DNA from: CAWBLP01 sp963721065
GTDB lineage: Bacteria; Pseudomonadota; Alphaproteobacteria; Acetobacterales; Acetobacteraceae
Assembly: GCA_963721065.1 (NCBI GenBank)
Contig: CAVRHO010000001.1
Location: 620,001 to 684,000, forward strand
Length of the DNA stretch: 64,000 bases
Direction: 5' to 3'
Shown here: positions 47,089-58,760 of the stretch, piece after piece
How the letters are laid out: the number at the start of each line of letters is the position of its first letter
Position numbering within the stretch: position 1 is the first letter of the stretch
Made by a program: the position numbers and the translations under genes
Notes under the pieces: generated by a model
Database searches by the model: none
What the model saw: the letters and a program-made list of their open reading frames with translations, nothing else
Told to the model about the DNA's origin: nothing

Positions 47089-47231
47089 TGCGCTGAGTGC
47101 GGGGGGCCGTCGTGCTGAGCGCGGGAGGATTTTGTGCCGAGCGCGCGGAGGCTTGAGGCGAACCGGACGGGGTGGCTGCCGGAAACACGCCGTCACTGCG
47201 TTATGGACATATCACGCCAGGAGTGCCTGCC

Positions 47232-47597
47232 ATGGCCGGTTTCCTTTCGCGCCTGTTCGGCCGCCAGAGCGCGCCGCAACCCGGCTGGATCGACAACACG
47301 GATCTGCAGCGACGGCTCGCGGCAGGCGATCCGTTGCTGCTGGTCGATGTCCGGCAACCGCAGGAATTCACCGCGCCGCCGGGCCATCTTCCGGGCGCGG
47401 TCAACGTGCCGCTGGGCGAAGTGGCTGGCCGCGCCGGGGAACTCGCCAAGCGTGGCAAGCCAATCGTGATGGTGTGCAAGACCGACCGGCGGTCGGCACA
47501 CGCCGCTGCCACCTTGCGGGCGGCCGGTGTGCAGGACGTGGTCGTGCTGCGCGGCGGCACGGACGGATGGCACCGCCAGGGCTTCGCCTTGGAATGA
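47232..47597 (+). CDS. Rhodanese-like sulfurtransferase
   Basis: 121 residues, single rhodanese domain. LLLVDVRQPQEFTAPPGHLPGAVNVPL is the entry motif, and the active-site loop reads VMVCKTDRRS with the catalytic cysteine. It would carry persulfide or, by context, selenium. It lies 110 bp upstream of the SelD-type gene on the same strand. The ATG at 47232 (MAGFLSRL) starts a short basic amphipathic lead. Confidence 0.9.
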   Translation: MAGFLSRLFGRQSAPQPGWIDNTDLQRRLAAGDPLLLVDVRQPQEFTAPPGHLPGAVNVPLGEVAGRAGELAKRGKPIVMVCKTDRRSAHAAATLRAAGVQDVVVLRGGTDGWHRQGFALE

Positions 47598-47707
47598 ACC
47601 ACCGCTGGCGGGTTTCGCCATGATCGACGGCCGCCGCGCAAGACCGGTCCAGGGCGGCAGCGGCGCCACCGGCCTGACTGCGTCCTGAGGCGATGAGGGA
47701 CCGATCC

Positions 47708-49975
<2,268 letters not shown>

Positions 49976-50963
49976 CCTCCGCCAGCAGCGCCTGCCACGC
50001 GTCGCGTTCGCGCTCCGGCGTGAACAGCGGGGCGCGCGCCACGCAGTGCCGGCGCAGCGTGTCCAGGAAGTCCGTATCGGTTTCGGCACGATGCAACAGC
50101 GCGGTCAACGCGTCCGTGTCACCCACCGGGAAGTAGCCGGGATACTCGCGTCCCAGCAGCCCGATGGAACCGTCGATGGCGGACGCGAGAATGGGCACGC
50201 CGGCCACCAGCGCCTCGGAAACGACATTGGCGCCGCCTTCCATGACCGAGCTGAGCACCATCAACGGCGCCCGTGCCAGGGCGCGCCGCACCGCCCAGCC
50301 GGGGACCTCTCCGCGCCACTGGTAGCGCGGGTTCGCGGCCATTTCCGCTTCTGCCGCCGCGGCCCAGGACGCGTCGTGCGCCATGCCCAGATGGACGACG
50401 CGCATGCGTGACGTCCCCGGCAATCCGCGTGCGGCCTGTGCGGCGCGCAACGGATCCTTCTCCTCGCGCAGGTGTCCGATCACCAGCACTTCGAACGCAT
50501 CGCGCACCGGCGGCAGGCGGCGGGGCAGGGGCGGGACCGACTGGTGGATGACGCGCAGCTTGCCGCGCATGGTCTCGGGAAGTGCCTCCGCGACCAGGTC
50601 GTGCAAACCCACCAGCCGGTCGGCCATCGCCATGGAGCCGAGTGTCACCGCGGGATCAGGTACGTTGGAAACGATAGATGTCGGTGCCGGCCATGCCGAC
50701 GATCAGCGGCCGGTCCGGATACCGCGCGCGAAAGGCCCGTACACTGGCGGCACTGCGCCAGGCATGCAGCGCGATCATCAGGTCGGCGGGCGCGTCGTGA
50801 TACTCCGTGGCGACCTGCACGCGATGTCCCAGGCTGCGCAGAAGGCGCGCCCACCGCACGGCCGTGGTGCGATTGCCGGTGCGCGCCTGTTTGCGGGCCG
50901 GGGTGATGAGGCTAATCTTCATGTCTCCACCAGCAATACCGCAGATCGTCCGAGGAAACGCGT

Positions 50964-52272
50964 ATGACCCAGCCGTTGTCCGCCGACCGACTGACCGAAT
51001 ACCTGGCGGACGCAAGAACCCGTACGCTCGATCTTGTACGCGGTCTCGATGCCGCACAACTCATGGGTCCATGCATCCCCATGGTCAATCCGCTGTTGTG
51101 GGAGATCGGGCATGTCGGCTGGTTCCACGAATATTTCGCGCTGCGGCGGCTGGATGGCGGAGCGCCGCGCCTGGCGGATGCGGACGCGCTGTACAACTCA
51201 TCCACGGTGCCGCACGACACGCGGTGGGACGCTGCCGCTGCCGTCGCTGCAAGGCACGCTGGACTACATGGCCCGTGTGCAGGACGCGATGGTGCAGCGC
51301 CTGGGCCGTGGTTTCGCGTCCGAGGAGGAAACGCAGCTCTACCTGCTGACGATCTACCACGAGGACATGCACGACGAGGCGTTCACCTACACGCGCCAGA
51401 CGCTGGGCTACCCGGCGCCGGTGTTCACCGCGGTGCCGGATGGCATGGCAGGGACGCACGAAGCGGGCCCGCTGCCCGGTGATGTCGCCGTGCCGGGTGG
51501 CGTGTTGCAACTGGGCGCCGCGCCGGATGCGCCGTTTGTGTTCGACAACGAGAAGTGGGCGCATCCGGTGGAGGTGGCGCCGTTTCGCATCGCACGCGCA
51601 CCGGTCACCAATGCCGCGTTCCTGGCGTTCGTGGATGAAGGCGGCTACCGGCGCCGGGAATTCTGGAGCGACGAAGGCTGGCAGTGGCGCGAAGCTGCCG
51701 GAGCCGGCCATCCGCTTTACTGGTCGCGGCAGCCGGACGGGTGGATGGTGCGCCGCTTCGACCGCACCGAACCGCTGCAGCCGCACCAGCCGGTGATTCA
51801 TACGAACTGGTATGAAGCCGAGGCATGGTGCCGCTGGGCCGGACGCCGCCTGCCCACCGAAGCGGAATGGGAGGCCGCCGCGGCAACCGAACCGTCGCCG
51901 GGCGGTGGCCTGGCCGCGCGCAAGCGCCGCCATCCCTGGGGGGACGACGCGCCGCAGCCGCACCGCGCCAATCTCGACGGCGCCGCGCTGGGCGTTATCG
52001 ATGTTGCGGCCTGCTCTGCCGGCGACAGTGCCTGGGGATGCCGGCAGATGCTGGGCAATGTGTGGGAATGGACCGCCTCGCCGTTCGAGCCGTTTCCCGG
52101 CTTCGCGCCCGATGCGTACGAGGATTATTCCGCGCCCTGGTTCGGCACGCGCAAGGTGCTGCGTGGCGGCGCGTGGGCGACTCGGGGCCGGATGGTGACC
52201 AACATGTACCGCAATTTCTTTCCGCCCGACCGGCGGGACGTGCTGGCGGGGTTCCGCACCTGCGCGGTGTGA
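50964..52272 (+). CDS. senA: EgtB-like selenoneine synthase SenA (frameshift at about 51231)
   Basis: About 436 residues when restored. An N-terminal DinB-like bundle holds the iron ligands (EIGHVGWFHEY and, after the break, IYHEDMHDEAF); the C-terminal half is an FGE-sulfatase domain (RAPVTNAAFLAFVDEGGY, LPTEAEWEAAA, LGNVWEWTASPFEPFPGF, VLRGGAWATR, GFRTCAV). This is the ergothioneine/selenoneine synthase fold: non-haem iron and O2 couple hercynine to a selenosugar (SenA) or to gamma-Glu-Cys/Cys (EgtB). The senB and senC neighbours favour SenA. One extra G at about 51231 separates HDTRWD from LPLPSLQGTLDYM. The RBS is gagga. No hercynine synthase (egtD) is in the window. Confidence 0.88.
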
Positions 52273-52757
52273 GGGGCTGGCCGGGTCCCGCACCAGCGCG
52301 GTTTGAGGTGCCGGCCGGCGTTCCGGTTCTGCGGCCGGGCAAGGCCGTCCCGCGGGTCCTTGGGATTCGTGCTGCTGCGGGACGTTCGCGCGGCGGCACA
52401 GGAACAACCGGTGGACACGTGGGGCGGCTGAGTGCCTGCATCTTGTGCAGGCGGGGTGAAATGTTGAGAAATCATGGCCGTAACGCCCTCGTGATCCACC
52501 GATCCACAGACTTACTCACCGACATTGGGGAAAAGAGCGAGGCGCCCGAACCGAGAGGAGGCCACCGGGCCTGCTCCGTTCGCATCTGACATACCAGGAT
52601 TGATTCGGTTTCAGAACTACGAGCAGACGCTCGCGCGTGCCGCAGAGAGGGGCGGCACAGATTGGCCTGAAGATGATCCCACGCATGCCACATAACGGGC
52701 GCGGAAAAGCCGTTATGGATGTGCTAGCTATCCTCCGATTTGCCGTGGAGGACGCAC
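52273..52757. other. Gap without a recognisable gene
   Basis: 485 bp. A CATAACGG/CCGTTATG hairpin lies at 52691-52717, 40 bp before the next start. No gene seen. Confidence 0.5.
52691..52717 (+). promoter_or_regulatory. Hairpin in the leader of the His-rich gene
   Basis: CATAACGG pairs with CCGTTATG around 11 bases. Its location just upstream of the RBS suggests a control or mRNA-stability role, or a metalloregulator operator. Confidence 0.4.
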
Positions 52758-53126
52758 ATGGACAAGAAGGCTGCCGGAATTCTCGGCGCGGTTGCCGGGC
52801 TGGCAACGATGGGTGCGGCGCACGCCGGCGAAGCGGTGTCTCACCCGTCCGAGGCATTGCGCGCTGCGTCGTATGCCGATCTCTTGGAACCGATTCCAAA
52901 TGCCGTGGCGCTGCTGAACGCTGAAGATCAGGCGCGCGGCCGCGTACAGCAGGTGAACAGCTTCTATTTCTCCTACGGCTATCAGCAGCCGTACTATGCG
53001 CGGCCATATCCCTACAGGTACACCTACGTGCCCTACGGGTATTACGGGGGTCCGCGATATTACCACCATCACCACCACCATCATCACCATCACCACCATC
53101 ACGGGTGGGGGCGGGATTGGCGGTGA
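52758..53126 (+). CDS. Exported histidine-rich small protein
   Basis: 122 residues. Signal peptide MDKKAAGILGAVAGLATMGA with an AHA cleavage site, then a short helical part (SHPSEALRAASYADLLEPI), a Tyr/Pro-rich segment (YFSYGYQQPYYARPYPYRY) and 13 consecutive histidines before the end (GWGRDWR). The poly-His run would bind Ni, Co, Zn or Cu in the periplasm. The family is not recognised, although similar Tyr/His-rich exported proteins are common in related bacteria. It follows the sen locus but appears to have its own leader. Confidence 0.75.
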   Translation: MDKKAAGILGAVAGLATMGAAHAGEAVSHPSEALRAASYADLLEPIPNAVALLNAEDQARGRVQQVNSFYFSYGYQQPYYARPYPYRYTYVPYGYYGGPRYYHHHHHHHHHHHHHGWGRDWR

Positions 53127-53575
53127 GGCGGCGAACCCGGAGGCGCACATGCTCGGCCGTCCAGGTCTGTGTCATGCGGGCGGTTGGACTCTCGCGATCG
53201 TTCCGTAGGTACCGGCACCGGCGCGGCGCCTTTGCATGACAGAGGCGTGTATGGTCATCCTTCGCCGGCCATGACGCGGTGGGCGACGCCAGCGGCGATG
53301 GTCCGATGCAGACTTATACCAGCCCGCGATACGTTTGACACACGGGCAGCCATTCAGCGTCATGGCCCGCGCAGGCGGGCCATCCACGTCTTTTCACAGA
53401 CGCCATCAGCGAAAGTCGTGGATGGCCGGCCGTTGCCGACCATGACGGTGTTTTGCCGACCAACGGTCAAACGATACGCGGGCTGGTATTACGGGTAGGG
53501 CTCAGGCTTGCGTCGTCCATGACGTGGGGCGCGGTGGCGCAGCATTGCCGGGCTGCAAGAGACGTTGCCGCGCAA
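53127..53575. other. Gap with an inverted-repeat element
   Basis: 449 bp, no gene. Most of it is the palindromic element at 53317-53488. Confidence 0.5.
53317..53488. mobile_element. MITE-like element with 23-bp terminal inverted repeats
   Basis: TACCAGCCCGCGATACGTTT then GAC (53317-53339) faces GTCAAACGATACGCGGGCTG then GTA (53466-53488); the arms differ only in two adjacent pairs. Inside is a perfect hairpin ATGGCCCGC-GCAG-GCGGGCCAT (53362-53383). The size (172 bp), terminal repeats and lack of coding sequence fit a miniature transposable element. No target-site duplication is certain. Confidence 0.55.
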
Positions 53576-54016
53576 CTACCCGTCCGTCTGACGCATGGCC
53601 ATGTACTCCGGATCGCCCTCGATCGCCTTGCCCGGCAGATCGTCATTGAGCGAAAGCCAGGGCACGCGACTCTCGATGCCCCAGTGCATTTCCGGTCGCA
53701 CCGATCCGGGTTGGTCCAGACTGCCGATCGCGATGGCGATCCATGCCGAACGCAGATAGCGAAACGTCAACGGCGTGCCGCAATCGCGACAGAAGCCGCG
53801 TTCGGCATACGGTGTGGACCGGTAGAGCTGCGGCGCGCCGCGGGTGAAGGTCAGGGCCGTGGTCGGCAGGGATCCGAACACCGCGAACACGTTGCCGAAC
53901 GCTTTCTGGCACAGGCGGCAATGGCAGAAATGCACATCGCACGGGCGGACGGCGCAGGCGTAGCGGATGGCCCCGCAAAGGCAGCCTCCGGTCAGGTGTT
54001 CGGATGTCTCCGCCAT
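53576..54016 (-). CDS. GFA (CENP-V) domain protein
   Basis: 146 residues. The zinc-binding cysteines are GGCLCGAIRY, CHCRLCQKAFG and GFCRDCGTPL. GFA proteins include glutathione-dependent formaldehyde-activating homologues, but most have unknown function. The start at 54016 (MAETSEHLTGG) is preferred. Confidence 0.9.
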   Translation of the reverse strand: MAETSEHLTGGCLCGAIRYACAVRPCDVHFCHCRLCQKAFGNVFAVFGSLPTTALTFTRGAPQLYRSTPYAERGFCRDCGTPLTFRYLRSAWIAIAIGSLDQPGSVRPEMHWGIESRVPWLSLNDDLPGKAIEGDPEYMAMRQTDG

Positions 54017-54135
54017 GGCTGGTTTCTCCGTTTCTGGTCACGATCGGATCGTGGATTGCATCACCGCGGTGGCTGCATCGGCGCACGCACGTACCATAGG
54101 AAACCAAACGAAATGGCCCTGCCGGCTCCGGCGCT

Positions 54136-54255
54136 TCATGCTGTGGCTGGATCCCTGATGTCGAGGCCGGAGTCTTGATGTTGTGGCTGGCTTCTTCGTG
54201 TCATGGCCGATACCTTCATGTCGTGACCGGGGCCTCCATGTCATGGCCGGCCTTG
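54136..54255. repeat. Degenerate 20-bp tandem repeat, six copies
   Basis: Six units of exactly 20 bp, each close to TCATGTCGTGGCCGGAGCCT. Position 3-5 is nearly always ATG and 9-14 GTGGCC or similar. Copies diverge by about 25 percent, indicating an old array. Confidence 0.7.
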
Positions 54256-54341
54256 AGCCGGCCATCTACCCCGGAACGATCGGGTCGGGGTGCAACGGAA
54301 CACGCCTTGTCGGGGGCAGATGGCCGGCTCAGGGCCGGCCA
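54244..54341. repeat. Long inverted repeat (24-bp arms)
   Basis: TGGCCGGCCTTGAGCCGGCC then ATCT (54244-54267), and its reverse complement at 54318-54341 with one mismatch, around a 50-bp centre. It could form a large cruciform or RNA hairpin. Confidence 0.75.
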
Positions 54342-54492
54342 CGACGGGCTAGAGCAGTGTTCGTCCGCTCTGCCCCAATGCCCGTGGGGCGGAGACTGCC
54401 ACGACGCTGTACGGTCTGCCAGCGACGCCTCTCCATGGCGAAGGCGAATCGGATGACAGCCTCCTCCGACAGCCATGACTGTGGTCTATGGG

Positions 54493-54600
54493 TGGCGTTC
54501 CACCGCGACGGGTGGCGTTCCACCACGGCGGGTGCGCGTTCCACCGCGGCGGCTGTGCCCTCCACCGCAGTGGCTGTGCCCTCCACCGCGGCGCGTGTCG
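54493..54600. repeat. About 20-bp tandem repeat, five copies
   Basis: Units around GGTGGCGTTCCACCGCGGC, 19-21 bp long, drift towards GGCTGTGCCCTCCACCGCGGC. The array ends 6 bp from the stop of the PhnE-like gene. Confidence 0.7.
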
Positions 54601-54606
54601 TGCCAC

Positions 54607-55984
54607 CTACGCCATCACCGCCGTCCATCCCAGCCGCTGCCGCGTCCAGTCGCTCAGCGCGTCGGACAGCATGACGAGCGCCCAGGTGATCAGCACATAC
54701 GCCATCATCTGCTGGTAGAAGAACAACTGCTGGGCGTTGTACAGCGCCTCGCCGATCCCGCCCGCGCCGATCATCCCCACCACGGTTGCCGCGCGCAGGT
54801 TCCATTCCAGCCGGAACAGCGTGTGCACCGCCATCGGCCCCGACGCCAGCGGCAGCACCGAAAAGCACGCGACCGCCAGGCGTGACGCGCCGGTCGCCTC
54901 CACCGCCCGCACCGGCGCCGGGCGCACATTCTCGCAGCACTCGGCGAACAGCTTGCCCAGCACGCCGGCCGAGTGCAGCCCCAGCGCGACCACACCGGCT
55001 TTGGGACCCACGCCAACCACGGTGACCAGCACCAACCCCCAGATCACCTCCGGCACCGCGCGCAACGCCTCCAGCACCAGGCGTGTGGCCGCTGCGAGTG
55101 GCGCCGGCACCAGGTTGCGCGCCGACAGCAGCGCCAGCGGCACCGCCAGCGCCACCGCCAGCAGCGTGCCCGCACCGGCGATGAACACGGTTTCCAGCAG
55201 CAACTCGGGCAACTGCCGGACCGCCGACAGCGGCAGGGTCGGCGGGAACATGTTGCCGATCGTCACCACGGCGTGGCGCAGCCCCACCGTCTCCGGCCGC
55301 CAGGTCCACAAGGCTGCCAGCCCGAACGGCGCCAGCAGCAGGATCGCGCGGGGATGCCGGCGCAGCACCCAGCTCAGGCTGTCCAGCATGCTGACCACCA
55401 TGATCAGCAGCAGGATCAGCGTCGTCGCGCGGCGATAGTCGAACCCGGCGATGGTGCCGACAAGCTCGCTGCCCAGCCCGCCGCCGCCGACGGCCCCGAC
55501 GATCACCGCGGCACGCACGGCGCACTCGAAGGAGTAGCAGCCCATCGACACCAGGTTGTTGACCGTGATCGGCAGCAGCCCGAAGCAGGCCACCATCACC
55601 CGCGTGGCGCCCGTCGTGCGCAAGGCCTCGATCGGGCGCCAGTCCGCGGCCAGGAACAGGTCGGCGAACACCTTGCCGACCATCGCCGTGTAGAAGATCG
55701 CCAGCGCCAGCATGCCGGCGGACGGCCCGATCCCCACCACCACGACGCAGAGGATCGCCAGCGTCAGGTCCGGGAATCGCCCGCACCGCCGCCAGCACGC
55801 CGTACAGGACGCGGGCGCCGGGAATCTGCGCCCCGATCAGCATCGCCAGCGGCAGGCCGACGACGCAGGCGATCATCATCCCGCCCGCCGCCATGCCCAC
55901 GGTCTGCACCAGCGGCACCATCAGCGCGAGCAGGTAGGCCGGCGACAGGTCCGGCGGAAAGAACGCGGCGATCAGGTGCACCAT
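54607..55984 (-). CDS. phnE: Phosphonate-type ABC permease, two PhnE domains fused (frameshift near 55771)
   Basis: About 458 residues when restored. Two permease units follow each other: residues 1-235 with the EAA loop EALRTTGATRVMVACFGLLP, and 240-458 with EATGASRLAVACFSVLPL. Each has about six membrane helices (LALMVPLVQTVGMAAGGMMI; LLLETVFIAGAGTLLAVALA) and ends ATTLILLLIMVV or AYVLITWALVML. PhnE normally works as a homodimer, so this fusion supplies both halves in one chain. The frame breaks after AAVRAIP; DLTLAILCVVVVGIGP continues after removing one base near 55771. It is downstream of phnC in a phnD-phnC-phnE operon. Confidence 0.87.
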
Positions 55985-55996
55985 GACCGCCGGTGC

Positions 55997-56722
55997 CTAC
56001 GACACCGCGGCCAGTGCGACATCCGGCCGGCCGGGTTCGGTCAGCACACCGTCCTGCAGCCGCACGATGCGGTCGAAATAGCGCGCCGCCAGGTCGTGCT
56101 GATGCAGCGAGCACAGCAGGGCGATCCGCGCCTCGCCGGCCAGCCGGCACAGCAGCGACAGGATGAGTTGCGAAAGCTCGGGGTCCAGCGAGGCGATCGG
56201 CTCGTCGGCCAGGATCACCAGCGGCTGCTGCACCAGTGCGCGCGCGATCGCCACGCGCTGCTGCTGGCCGCCCGACAGTTCGCCGGTGCGCGCCCGCAGT
56301 TTCTCCGCCACGCCGACACGGTCCAGCGCCGCCCGCGCTTCGTCCAGTTCAGCGCGACGCGGCCACAGCAGGAAGCGCAGGGCGTGCGGCGTGGACCAGC
56401 GTCCCAGCGCCCCGGCCATCACGTTCTGATAGACGCGCATGCGCTCCACCAGGTCGTGCTGCTGCGCGATCACGCCAACGCCGCTGCGTATCGTGCGCAG
56501 GCGACGGCCGTGCGCCCGCCGGATATCGGCGCCGCCGATCAGGATGCGGCCCGCCTCGATCGGCACGAACCCGCTGATCGCACGGAACAGCGTCGTCTTC
56601 CCCGAACCGCTGGGCCCCACCAGCGCGACACGCTCGCCGGCCGCGACCGACAGCGACAGGTCACGCACCGCGGGCGCGGCGGCTTTGCCGTAGCGGACGG
56701 TCAGGCCTTCGATCGCCAGCAT
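55997..56722 (-). CDS. phnC: Phosphonate/phosphite-type ABC ATPase (PhnC)
   Basis: 241 residues. Walker A GPSGSGKTT, Q-loop QQHDLVERM, signature LSGGQQQRVAIARAL, Walker B VILADEPIASLDP. QQHDLVERMRVYQNVMAGALG is the characteristic PhnC stretch. It energises uptake of phosphonates or similar oxyanions. It is 12 bp from the permease start. Confidence 0.9.
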   Translation of the reverse strand: MLAIEGLTVRYGKAAAPAVRDLSLSVAAGERVALVGPSGSGKTTLFRAISGFVPIEAGRILIGGADIRRAHGRRLRTIRSGVGVIAQQHDLVERMRVYQNVMAGALGRWSTPHALRFLLWPRRAELDEARAALDRVGVAEKLRARTGELSGGQQQRVAIARALVQQPLVILADEPIASLDPELSQLILSLLCRLAGEARIALLCSLHQHDLAARYFDRIVRLQDGVLTEPGRPDVALAAVS

Positions 56723-56771
56723 GATTGTCCGGGTCAGGTACAGCTTCAGTGCCGTCGCGACCCGTCGGAGA

Positions 56772-57596
56772 TTATCGGTACTCGCCGTTGGTCGCGCGGA
56801 CGAAGGTCTTGCCTCGCAGAATGGCCAGGATTTCGTCGTCCTTGCCCGGCTTCAGCGCCAGGAACGCCGCAGCGAACCTGTCGCGCGTGGCGGCGTCGAT
56901 CTGCTTGCGCGCGACCCAGACGTAATCGACGAAAGGCGGCGTGGTGTAGAAGACGTGGACCTTGGCCGGGTCGAGTTTCCCGGACTTCACCATTGCGTGA
57001 TACACGCTTTCGTCCATCGCACCGGCATCCACCACGCCGGCTTCCACCGCCTTCGCCGTGGCCGGGTGGCTGCCGGTGTAGCGGAAGTGCAGGTCGGTGT
57101 CGGGGTTGATGCCGGCATGCTGCAAGGCATCGAACGGCATCAGGTGGCCGCTGGTGGAGTTGATGTCGCCGAACGCGAAGCTCTTGCCCTTCAGGTCCTG
57201 CAGCGTGGTGATGTGCGTGCCGCTGTGGGTGATGAACAGCGAGTGGAACTGCCGGTCACTGGCGCGCTGCACGATCGGCACCACGCCGTAGAGCTTGTGC
57301 GCCTTGATGTAGGTCAGCCCACCCAGATAGGCGAAATCCAGCGAGCCGTTGCCGAGCGCCTCCACAGTGGCGTTGTAGTTCGTGGGAATGATGAGCTGCA
57401 CCGGCTGGCCCATGGCCTTCGCCAGGTAGGCCCGCAGCGGCGCCTTCTGTTCCACCGACACCTGGGTCGAACCGGCATCCGGAATCATGCCGACGCGAAT
57501 GGCGTCCCGGGCCGCGGCACTTTGGCTGACGATGGGTGCAGCGAGCAGAAGTACGGCGAAAGCGGCCAGTCGCAGCAACACGCGCGGTGACGGCAT
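56772..57596 (-). CDS. phnD: Phosphate/phosphite/phosphonate ABC substrate-binding protein (PhnD)
   Basis: 274 residues. Signal peptide MPSPRVLLRLAAFAVLLLAA ending near SQSAAA. The fold shows IRVGMIPDAGSTQVSVEQKAPLRAYLAKAMG, LIIPTNYNATVEALGNGSLDFAYLGGLTYI (PhnD motif), and DINSTSGHLMPF, which lines the ligand site. It delivers phosphonate-type ligands to PhnC-PhnE. The start at 57596 has a strong RBS (gaggggggatctg). No C-P lyase gene is present, so the ligand could be phosphite, phosphonate or a structurally similar oxyanion; a link with selenium transport is not supported. Confidence 0.9.
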   Translation of the reverse strand: MPSPRVLLRLAAFAVLLLAAPIVSQSAAARDAIRVGMIPDAGSTQVSVEQKAPLRAYLAKAMGQPVQLIIPTNYNATVEALGNGSLDFAYLGGLTYIKAHKLYGVVPIVQRASDRQFHSLFITHSGTHITTLQDLKGKSFAFGDINSTSGHLMPFDALQHAGINPDTDLHFRYTGSHPATAKAVEAGVVDAGAMDESVYHAMVKSGKLDPAKVHVFYTTPPFVDYVWVARKQIDAATRDRFAAAFLALKPGKDDEILAILRGKTFVRATNGEYR

Positions 57597-57686
57597 CAGA
57601 TCCCCCCTCCGGTTGACTCGCGGAGGCAGGACTGTCGCGCGCAACGGCTTGATGCGGCAAGGGCCGGTGCGATCACATGGTCCGGG

Positions 57687-58463
57687 TCAGCGGGTCGCCG
57701 CCGCCTCTTTCGACTCGTCGTCGGACTGCATCTGCCGGGACCCGTAGTGCCAGCTCCACAGCGTCATCAGGGCGAAGAACCCGATCCACATCGCCTCGCT
57801 GACCGGCAGGAACACCGCCACCGGCAGGCGGTTGATCAGCAGCAGCCGCAGGGACGCCTCGACATACATCCCCAGCCCCCAGACCAGCGTCACCCGCCGC
57901 ATGACGCGACGGAACGTGGCGTCGGTTTCCCACATCGCGGCGTATTCGGCGCGGGCCTCGGGGTCCTGGCCGGTGTTGCTGGCCAGGTGGTACACCAGCG
58001 GCCGCTGCATCAGCAGCGACAGCAGGAACAGCGTGCCGATGCCGCCGGTGATCGCGGATCCCTTCGCCAGCAGCAGATACGGGCTGGTGAACACCAGCGC
58101 GCCCAGGATGCTCACCGCCGTCACCACCAGCACGATCAGCCCCAGCGCATCCACGCGACGGCTGCGCGCAAACCCCACCAGCGTGGCGCCGGCCGGAAAC
58201 ACCGCACCCGCGGCGAGCGACCACACCAGGCTGACGCCCTCATGACGCAGGATCAGGTAGGTGGCGTAGGGCGCCGCGACATTGATCGCCAGGTCCCGGA
58301 TCAACGCCGCCCGGCCCGGGCTCGGCCGCTCCGCATGGGCAGGCTCATGCGGCGCATTTGCCTCCGCCGCCGGTACATTTGCCTCCGTCCCCGGCACGTT
58401 TGCCGCCGGTGCATTGGCTGCCGACGCGTTTGTCGCCTCGGGCTGCTCGCTCGAGTCCGCCAT
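57687..58463 (-). CDS. VC0807-type integral membrane protein
   Basis: 258 residues. A disordered alanine/proline-rich N-terminus (residues 1-50) precedes about six membrane helices: LIRDLAINVAAPYATYLILR, LAAGAVFPAGATLVGFA, LGLIVLVVTAVSILGALVF, and a conserved soluble insert with EARAEYAAMWETDATFRRVMRRVT. This pattern matches the VC0807 family, of unknown function. It may be independent of the phn operon, as the gap to phnD is 90 bp. Confidence 0.75.
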   Translation of the reverse strand: MADSSEQPEATNASAANAPAANVPGTEANVPAAEANAPHEPAHAERPSPGRAALIRDLAINVAAPYATYLILRHEGVSLVWSLAAGAVFPAGATLVGFARSRRVDALGLIVLVVTAVSILGALVFTSPYLLLAKGSAITGGIGTLFLLSLLMQRPLVYHLASNTGQDPEARAEYAAMWETDATFRRVMRRVTLVWGLGMYVEASLRLLLINRLPVAVFLPVSEAMWIGFFALMTLWSWHYGSRQMQSDDESKEAAATR

Positions 58464-58486
58464 GGTTTGCTCCGCTTTCGGGGGGA

Positions 58487-58732
58487 CTATTCGCGAACGA
58501 TGCGCCCGATCTTGAGTTCCTCCACCTCCAGGCGCTTCACCTGAAGGCGGCGGGCCCGCAGGCGGCCGACGGTCACGCGCCCGATTGCCAGCCGTCCGAT
58601 TGCCAGACGCCCGATAGCCAGCACGCCCAGCGCCATGGCGCCCAGCGCGATCGCGCCGACCGCACCCGCCCCCAGCGCCCGGGCAGGGGACGGAGGCGGC
58701 CGCTGCGGCACGGGCGGGGAATCAGACGGCAT
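58487..58732 (-). CDS. Small protein with five-residue repeats
   Basis: 81 residues. After a proline-rich start it consists of ALGAMALGVLAIGRLAIGRL, then AIGRVTVGRLRARRLQVKRLEVEELKIGRIV. The period is five residues with a small or aliphatic first half and G-R or similar at fixed points, like pentapeptide or beta-ladder short repeats. A right-handed beta-helix strip or membrane-surface protein is possible. No family name is certain. It is 24 bp from the upstream membrane-protein gene. Confidence 0.6.
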   Translation of the reverse strand: MPSDSPPVPQRPPPSPARALGAGAVGAIALGAMALGVLAIGRLAIGRLAIGRVTVGRLRARRLQVKRLEVEELKIGRIVRE

Positions 58733-58760
58733 CGCTATCCTCCGGAGACGGTAATGCTGC

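Larger units (their letters stand above)
46724..47231. other. Control region with a 25-bp minisatellite
   Basis: 508 bp between divergent genes. It holds the operator candidate at its left end and the 25-bp array (46911-47088) in its middle. Open frames here are repeat-encoded artefacts. Confidence 0.6.
54017..54606. other. Long gap made mostly of repeats
   Basis: 590 bp. Three elements are listed separately: a 20-bp array (54136-54255), a long inverted repeat (54244-54341) and a second ~20-bp array (54493-54600) touching the PhnE-like stop. No gene seen. Confidence 0.6.

Noticed and set aside
46744..47196. Minus-strand ORFs of repeated PARLPSAR type
   Set aside because: Encoded by the 25-bp minisatellite, with no start signal or domain.
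54607..57596. Selenium-oxyanion importer
   Set aside because: All motifs are ordinary PhnCDE; proximity to the sen genes is not enough evidence.
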